Notes under the pieces: model-generated
What the model was told of the DNA's origin: nothing
The model's input: only the letters and a program-made list of their open reading frames with translations
The model's database searches: none
Shown here: positions 57,227-64,000 of the stretch, piece after piece
Layout: the number at the start of each line of letters is the position of its first letter
Numbering within the stretch: position 1 is the stretch's first letter
Assembly: GCA_025504975.1 (NCBI GenBank)
Contig: JANUWI010000004.1
Location: 1,736,001-1,800,000 of the forward strand
DNA: 64,000 nt
Direction: 5' to 3'
Source of the DNA: Plenodomus lindquistii
Taxonomy: Eukaryota > Ascomycota > Dothideomycetes > Pleosporales > Leptosphaeriaceae
Made by a program: the position numbers and the translations under genes

Positions 57227-58652
57227 CTAGGCGGGGCCCGTGGTGTATTTGACAGAGGACTCGTACAATAATCGGTGCTTTTTCATTTGCTCTGCATCGA
57301 ACGGAACAGCGTCGCTGCCCTTCCTACTGGCTAGAGACAAAGAGCTGCCGTTACCGAATCGGAGACTAGCCAAGGATCGAGCTTTCTTGAGGGACTTCTT
57401 GCCAGTGGTTGGTGTCTCCGTAGTCTGGGGAGTCGCATCAACAGGACGTTGACTGACGTGTACGATCTCTTCCACCTCTGGTCGAGGCTTCACGCGCATG
57501 CGCTTGAATTCGCGCGTGATTCGCTCAAGCTTGGTGGGACCCTTTGGTGCAGGAGCAACGTTGTTGACAGGCTCAGCCACCTGAGCTTCCTGGAGTGTAG
57601 AGCCTACACTTGGTCTTCGTTCGGATCCAAAGCTCACACCAGAATCGTGCTTGCTCTCCTTGCCATACAGAGTGGCGTAGCGATCGAATGACTCCGGGCC
57701 AACAGTAGCGATACAGTCTTGAATCATGTTCAAGGCCACTCGGAGGTACTTGTCGAGGGTCTTCTGAATGGCCGGCCAGCTCGTCGTGTCGTCAGGCCCC
57801 TTGCCCTCGTTCATCAACGGACGCAATACTTCAGGTCCGTGCTTCTGGACAGAGTTGATGAGATCCAAGAACGTCAAGCGATCTTGTCGCAGCTTCTCTC
57901 GGCTCACAAAGCTACATGGCAGCTTTGTTTTGTCGTCTGTCGGAGGAAATAGCGTATTGAGCATACTTAGACACGCGAGCTTATTGAAAGGGTGATCGGA
58001 TAAATCGTTGATCATAATCTTCAAAGACGTAGTTAGCACAACAGCGTATGCGGGTGGGATGGTTCGTACTTACCCATCGACGAATACCCAGCCAGATGGT
58101 ACCATAATAAGCTTCCGCCCTCTTGTTCTTGCCTTCAATATTGTTGATCCAAAGAGCGATGCCAGGGAATTTGTCCGCGATGTAAGCCATGTCGGTAGCC
58201 CACGTCTCCTGGTGGATGCCGAGCCGCTCAAAGGCAGCAAATGTCTCCTTTCGTCGTCTAGTTTCGAGATCTTTCAGGTAGTCCAGGGCAGTCAGTGCCT
58301 GTTGCCAGTCGACGACGTCGAGGTGAGGCGAGAAGACACGGCCAACGAAGGAATTAATGAAAGTGGGTGGAAGTGAGCTAGTCCTTGTTGGCAAGGATTT
58401 CAACTGGTTCATGAGAGCTGCCTGAAAGTTCATAGCAGCCGTCTCAGAGCTGCTCCAAGCAAACTGGCCAGTAACGGGAGAAGCGCTCTCGGACTTGGGA
58501 AGGGTCTGGGTGCGATCGAGGCGGTTTAGTTCCCACATGGTCTTGAGAGGGAAGTCATAGCTGCCAGGGTACACGAGAAGATGATCGAGAATATGGGCCA
58601 TTGCTGAGCTATTCGACTCGTCGGAGGCGCTGCGTGAGTGGGTTGAGGCCAT
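57227..58652 (-). CDS. Conserved-looking unknown protein
   Basis: Exons 58652-58074 and 58018-57227, intron 55 nt, phase 0 (donor GTAAGT, acceptor GAAG); 456 aa. The join reads GIRRWIMINDLSDHPFNKLA. The N-terminal half is well-ordered helical sequence (HILDHLLVYPGSYDFPLKTM, TFINSFVGRVFSPHLDVVDW), and the middle has a long helical stretch (NTLFPPTDDKTKLPCSFVSR, PAIQKTLDKYLRVALNMIQD). The C-terminal 130 residues are basic and Ser/Thr-rich with KRMRVKPRPEVEEI and KKSLKKARSLASLRFG, suggesting a phosphorylated tail. I do not recognise a domain. Composition and intron structure indicate a genuine gene. Confidence 0.72.
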
Positions 58653-59116
58653 GGCACACGTTGGTCTGGGAGGCGCGTGCCCCAAACAGCACGAACGTCA
58701 GACTGCGAGAAGGATTGCGCTTGATTATTACGGAGGCGAGTAGGGAGGACAGAGGAGGATGAGCGGCGGCGGGCCGTAGACTGGAGCAAGGTGCGCGTGG
58801 GGTGGTGGGGGTGGTGGTAGCGCGGGATGAGCAATTGGGGAAGGAGCACGCGGAAGCCGGAGCAAGCGCGCCGAAAGAGCGAAGGTGGTGTGGGTGAGGT
58901 GAGAGTGCGTGTCGGACTATCACTGTCGAGTCTCTGGCGACGGGCGACGAGTGCGGTATGTATGGCACAGCGGACGTGCCGTGGTCGACGGTTTTGGTCG
59001 AGGGTAGGCGGGCAAGTGACTAGCGAGAGAATGTGCAGAGGAAAGCTGCGTCGGGGGGGGGCAGGGCAACGTGCAGACGGTGAAAAGGAAAAGCAGGGCG
59101 GGAGGCAGTTGGTGGG

Positions 59117-59166
59117 CGACGAGCGACAAACGACGAGCGGCAAACGACGAGCGGCGAGCGGCGAGC
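59117..59166. repeat. Degenerate GACGAGCG-type tandem
   Basis: Repeated GCGACGAGCGACAAAC / GACGAGCGGCAAAC / GACGAGCGGCGAGCGGCGAGC units, imperfect, in non-coding DNA. Confidence 0.7.
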
Positions 59167-59990
59167 TGGCGCCATGGGAGGTTTTGCATTGCTTCTGCGA
59201 GAGGGCCCCCTGCGCGCGGTCGGGCGCCACGCACGACGCTTGCACACCCGCGCGTCATCCCTGTCCCCTTGTCATGGCCCAAAGCCCATGCTAGCGGGCG
59301 GGGAAGAGCACGCGCTGCCAGCCCGGCCTTTACTAGAGTACCGTCACGGTACACAGTACATACACAGCGTGTGAGCATGTCCTAATAATACCGGTACCAC
59401 GCATGTCCTGGTAACGGGTAGACGGCGACGGACCGACACAGTACAGCAGTCATGGGACTCATGGCACCGCTGCCACAAGCACACGCGCCCAGCGCTGTCA
59501 GGGACCGAGAGCAAAGCACACACTGCAGTCTGCACTACTCTAGAAGCTGGAGAAGCTGCGCCGGCAGTGTGCACACCCAGTCAAGCACCGCCGGCGACTC
59601 GTGCCAACGCTGCCCAAGTGCACGCCGACTCATGCACGCTAGCCCCTTGTGTCGGCGTCCTGCCCAATTCCACGCAGGCTAATGTACATCTACACGCACC
59701 ACCGCGAACAGGATCAGCTTCTGGAGCGCGAACACGCTCCTCGAGCGCCCCGGGGCCTGCATATGCACATGCAAAAGGCGTTGCAACCCGTCCACTGACA
59801 AGTCGCGAATTCTGCCGCGCAGCCAATGAGAAATTTCTCAGCCGTGCGGCTGCAGAAGATGAGGTACTAGGGCGAGCCTGTGTCGGCCCTGCAACGGCCG
59901 GCCACCTCACCAGCCCGCCAAGGGCAGCTCGACATCCTTCGCGCCGTCCTGCCAAAAGTCAAACTCATGTCACAGTCCCGCTGTCGCCGC

Positions 59991-60030
59991 CCACTGTCGC
60001 CCACTGTCGCCCACTGTCGCCCACTGTCGC
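59991..60030. repeat. Decamer tandem repeat CCACTGTCGC, 4 perfect copies
   Basis: Four contiguous identical 10-bp units (CCACTGTCGC), with a further partial unit on the left side (CGCTGTCGC). Confidence 0.9.
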
Positions 60031-61518
60031 CCGCCAACCTCGTCAGACATGCCTTCCCAATGCCTGGTCTGCGAGCCACCAAGCAAAGACGTGACAATGC
60101 AACACGGCACTTGGGTGTACCTCACGCTTTTCGGCTTTGGAAGCGCCTAGACTCGCTAATCGTGCCGTCCCACCTCGAGCAGGTTTTGGAGACGAGCAGG
60201 TGTACTTACAGTAGTCATGTATGTACTGTACCTGAGCACATGGTACCACCGCCATCAATGTCCAACAGTGGACATTGACACCTTCCGGCGCACATGTTTT
60301 GATAAACCACGTTGCCCATCTTTCCAATGCAGACTTGTATTCAAATGCAGCGTACATGGAGAAGTAGAAGACAGTCGTGTTCCGGGATGTGATCCGGTTC
60401 GACCGATTCCACGCCTTGTCCGTTCAGCGCTCGTGGGCTGAACCCAGGGGTCGATGCGCATTAGTAACAACGACCGAAGCGAGCTCCGCCGTGTTACTCG
60501 TACAGTAGACATAATCCATGTCACCATGAGTAAGATCCAGTATGTACTTTCGATGCTGCTTGGTGTCTCAAATCCCTCCGACCATTTACGCACGAGTGCA
60601 CTGCTGGAACTGGACACCATTACTCCAACTCTGCACTTGACCCGGAGACTATATAGCTTGTGGACATGTACCAGCTACCATTATAATAAAGTGGTTGCGT
60701 CCACTGATGGCTCAATTTCCCGATATGCGCTCAAGGTGCTAAAGGTCGTGTATGCGACCTCGCCAAGTCCAAGATACTAGCCGAAATCAACAGTCTAAAC
60801 GCGTAAACAAAGAGGCCCAACAGCTACGCGCATGTGTAGTCAACCACAACACTCGAAAGCAATCTCCGAGTCGATCCTTTAAGCTAGCCCAGCACGCAAC
60901 CCGATCAATTTCATACTGTAACCTATTTGTGGCATCATCTGAAGTCAATGCTTCTTACTTACATGTCCACATCCCAACATTCTCGTCGCTCAATACATAG
61001 CATGCGAGTCGCAAGGCAAGGTTTGAGCCGCTATATATATCGGCTTGCGCAATTCGCTAGCCGCATTTGAGAGCAGCTTTCGACAGCCATCACCCCTCAG
61101 GCAAGAAAGGAGTTGAAGGAACATGTGCCAATGTCTGTCCCGAACCCACCGCATGCTGATGTGATTACGTTCAGGTGCACCTACGGCGAGTCTTCATCCG
61201 AGTAAGTGCCATCACATCGTACTCGACAGATGGGCATGGCCAAGTGCTGCTGTGAGCGAGCCGTAGAAACAGTGCAGAGTGCACTGGCTGTCGTCGTTGC
61301 CTCTGGTTCACATTTCGGGTCAGGGTCCACAAGCGGGGTATTGTAGCTAACAGTAGCGTAGCGAACTGTTCTCTGGCCACATCAATGAGTCATCTGGATC
61401 CAGTACAGAGTAGAGTAGTTCGCGAGTAGGACTTCCAGTCTTCAATCTCTACCAGTCGTGTATGTGCCAGTATCTTCAAGGTGCCAAACGTAACTGTCAA
61501 CCCGTCAGTTCTTTCGCA

Positions 61519-62531
61519 ATGTCTTCTTCCGTATCTCAACTCGACTTTTCGACCATTGATGTCTTTACGAATCAGCCGTACGAGGGCAATCCATTGGCCA
61601 TCGTCCGTATACCTCAAGGGATCACCGTCAGCCTGGAACAGAAGCAGGCCATTGCTCGGGAATTCAATCTCTCGGAGACAACCTTTCTACATGAAATAGA
61701 CCAGACTGATGAGCAAAATGAATGGCGTGTTGACATCTTCATGACGACAAGAGAGTTGCCTTTTGCCGGGCATCCCACAGTGGGTACTGCCTGCTACATC
61801 TTGGGTAGAGTAGCACAAGAGCGCGCAATCTTTGAAGGTGTGATCGAGGCGAGCTTCAAGCTGAAGGCGGGTCCAGTCGGACTACAATACGACGTGGCGA
61901 GGAGGCGGGCAAGAGCCTCGATACCTCACAATGTGTAAGATCATGACAGCGCGTTCTATCCAAACACCCAGCTAAGCAGTCCAGACACATCCACAAAAGA
62001 CGATATCGACGCGAGGAGCTCTTTGACTTACAGCCTCAGCTAGCAGCCGCTCAGCAGAAGAACCAAGTCTCAGTCAAGGAGGACCACGCTGTAGTATCCA
62101 TTGTCAAGGGCATGACATTCATTCTTGTCGAGCTGGAAAGCTTAACGGCGTTGGAGGTAGTATCTGTGGCCGGTCAGGCTGCTGTCGTGGATGGACTAGA
62201 CGAGGACTGGGATGCCACGTTTGTCGGGACGTACTTCTTCGTGCGTACTGGAAAGAACGCGGAGGGAGCAAGTATGTTACGAACTAGAATGATCGAAGGG
62301 CCACTCGAGGATCCTGCAACAGGAAGTGCAGCCAGCGATCTGGCTGCGTATATATCGCTGACGGAAGGCAATTCAGAGCAGATGCTGAAGTTCCACATTA
62401 CGCAAGGCGTGGAAATGGGAAGGCGAAGCGAGATTTTCGTTGACGTTCAGCTTGCTGGAGACAAATCCATCTCGAAGGTGTATCTCGAAGGTGGAGCTAC
62501 AGAGGTGATGGAGGGTCGTTTGCGCAGGTGA
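61519..62531 (+). CDS. PhzF-family isomerase/epimerase-like protein
   Basis: Exons 61519-61934 and 61985-62531, intron 50 nt (donor GTAAGA, acceptor CCAG); 320 aa. The splice join gives PHNVHIHKRRYR. Family landmarks are present: FTIDVF-type start (FSTIDVFTNQPYEGNPLAIV), the catalytic Glu in NLSETTFL (Glu53), FAGHPTVGTA, and DPATGSAAS in the second half, forming the duplicated diaminopimelate-epimerase-like fold. Bacterial PhzF isomerises DHHA in phenazine synthesis; most fungal members are cytosolic proteins of unknown substrate, so the name should not imply phenazine production. No phenazine or other biosynthetic genes are nearby. Confidence 0.92.
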
Positions 62532-64000
62532 GCGTCGGTAAGAGGAGGAGCCGGTTGCCGTTCGACTTGTGCACGTAGTCCATGACCAATTCTGCAAGGA
62601 AGTGGCGTCGTCTTCGCCAACTTCTGTTGCGTATCAAGTCCTGCTTCGATTGTTGTAGGAAGTGTGTCGAATGCAATGTTGATCACAGCGAAAGCTATCC
62701 ACGTAACAGCCAACGTGTATCCGATCTAATGCGGCTCAGGCGCAGCCGTTGGAATGTGGGTCCTGACAAATCAGGCCCTTTTCGATGTCCACAGGCTGAA
62801 CTGGAGAGCTGAAACGCGTGACAGGTTTCGACCAGGTATGTTGCAGCTGTCAGGGGGCAAGAGGCTGATAGTTGGTATGGAGACAAGATCCTCTCACAGT
62901 GAATTGTGTCTTCGCCGTTTTTCTTCTGTGGGTAGTGGTCCACTGTGGGTAAACGGCTATAGCGGCAATGATGCTTGGTAGTCGAGGCGTCGGTGCAGAC
63001 CTCACTCGTAAAAGAGTCCAGGAGAAACATTTGGACCGAAGTGCACATGAAATCGACTATTCTATCCACCCTCGCGGAGCACAGGCATTCATGTGAATGT
63101 TCTGTCCTCGTGGAGTCAAGCCTGAAAGTTGATGGCAAACATCGCTACCAGCGTGGTATCACAAACCGGTAGTTAGTACTGAGCGGATAGAACAGCCACC
63201 GGACCGACTCAACCCAGATCGTATGTTGTTCAGACAGATTATGAAGTGGAAGACCAACGTACGGAGACGTACTAGGCATTCGTCGTCGGGGGTTCTTTCG
63301 ATGCCCAGGTGCCTCAGAACCGTTCAGAAACGCCAGCAGATTCTACGGACGCGCAGCCTCGCAAAGGTGCACGCTGCGTCGGAGACTAAACACGTCTGGA
63401 AATGATAGCAGTCATCGAAGCTTGTGAGTGTATATGTGCAGGCCGTTAAGCTGGCCGCTGCTTGCAGATCAATCACTACGCCACCCCGTACAGTCTCCTG
63501 TTGTCAGATATCGGAGGCCCTCTGGGATTCCTGCCGTGCATTCGGTCACTGCTGCCCGCATGGTAAGGCATCATGACAGCTTGACTCCTCCAAATTTGTA
63601 AATGATGGCAGATGCAAGGTTGAATGCAGCGGTACAGCGGTAAGGATGGAGCGTCGTCCCGAGCAGGATTAGCGCGAACGATCTCCGGCACTCCATGCTT
63701 GAGCCTCTCCACACCTCACACATCAACCGTTTCCAGCACCTCATTCTCAGTGCCAGGCACACCCTCGTCTCGCACAGGCTTCAACCAAGGTCTCGGTGGA
63801 GACTATGGCGCCTGATGATGCCCGCGCACCGTGCGCCTGCTGAGGCATGTCCGTTGAGACGTTTATGCCTTCATCGTAGGTTTCATGCCCAAGGAACAAC
63901 CAGCCGCTTCGCAAGGTTACTGTCCGCCATGTATGTCGCCAAGGTCTTAAAGACTATGCTCTCCTCGTATGTATTTGGCTTCTCACCATCATCTGTCGCT
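62532..64000. other. Right end without recognised genes
   Basis: 1.47 kb with short open frames only (up to 147 codons, minus strand 62695-63138, motif-free). A gene may begin beyond the right edge, but I cannot support one within the window. Confidence 0.4.

Larger units (their letters stand above)
58653..61518. other. 2.9-kb gene-poor, GC-rich to mixed region
   Basis: Divergent region between the unknown gene and the PhzF gene. It contains overlapping open frames on all strands (up to 239 codons) without motifs, and two short tandem repeats (separate entries). No gene recognised. Confidence 0.45.

Noticed and set aside
58526..59245. 239-codon minus-strand open frame upstream of the unknown gene at 57227-58652
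   Set aside because: Overlaps the first exon in another frame and is low-complexity Ser/Pro/Arg; likely 5' UTR or promoter sequence.
61519..62531. Phenazine biosynthetic cluster suggested by PhzF similarity
   Set aside because: No other phenazine genes or tailoring enzymes nearby; PhzF-like proteins are widespread and mostly unrelated to phenazines.
1..64000. tRNA, rRNA or CRISPR features
   Set aside because: By eye no cloverleaf with a proper T-arm (GGTTCRANYCC context with pairing) and no regularly spaced direct repeats were found; a tRNAscan run would settle the tRNA question.

Overview
This window is nuclear DNA from a filamentous ascomycete (Pezizomycotina). The evidence is short introns (mostly 44-70 nt, nearly all GT...AG, with CTRAY-like branch sites near the acceptor), densely packed genes on both strands, and fungal families such as an ACS-type transporter, an Asl1/GH128 wall glucanase, a DUF3824 RS-rich protein, nimT-type CDC25, Ubp14 and Pol5. 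A Dothideomycete, perhaps Pleosporales, is my best guess, from general gene style only. Exon structures were worked out by hand from splice consensus, reading frame and family continuity. They have no transcript support.

Layout. 0-7.3 kb: an ORF running off the left edge, RNA 3'-phosphate cyclase, an ACS-family transporter, a STRAP-like WD40 protein and a secreted GH128-like glucanase. 9.5-18.9 kb: a UIM-like coiled-coil protein, a PIG-L/LmbE deacetylase-like protein with an altered metal-site motif, the 24-kDa complex I subunit, an 8-cysteine small secreted protein, a mitochondrial carrier with a GC-AG intron, and the mitochondrial FtsJ methyltransferase MRM2. 19.6-29.4 kb: an SS18-like Q-rich protein, a large DUF3824 RS/glycine-zipper protein, a CorA/Mnr2-type Mg transporter and a decayed MFS transporter copy. 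30.3-44.9 kb: two unrecognised proteins, a PlsC acyltransferase with a repeat tail, a Tls1/C9orf78 protein, ISU1 (whose first intron appears to be AT-AC), UBP14 and POL5. 48.7-62.5 kb: CDC25, GINS subunit SLD5, a possible small gene, a BRCT protein, a conserved-looking unknown and a PhzF-family protein. Larger gene-poor gaps lie at 44.9-48.7, 53.2-55.0 and 58.7-61.5 kb.

Most genes are unrelated housekeeping functions: Fe-S assembly, respiration, rRNA/ribosome biogenesis, replication and cell cycle, ubiquitin recycling, lipid and metal transport. I see no biosynthetic cluster, CRISPR array or intact transposon. The points most worth following up are the AT-AC intron in ISU1, the cysteine-rich secreted protein whose true reading frame appears only after splicing, the PIG-L homologue with a substituted catalytic-base position, and the MFS pseudogene with nonsense changes of CpA-to-TpA type.
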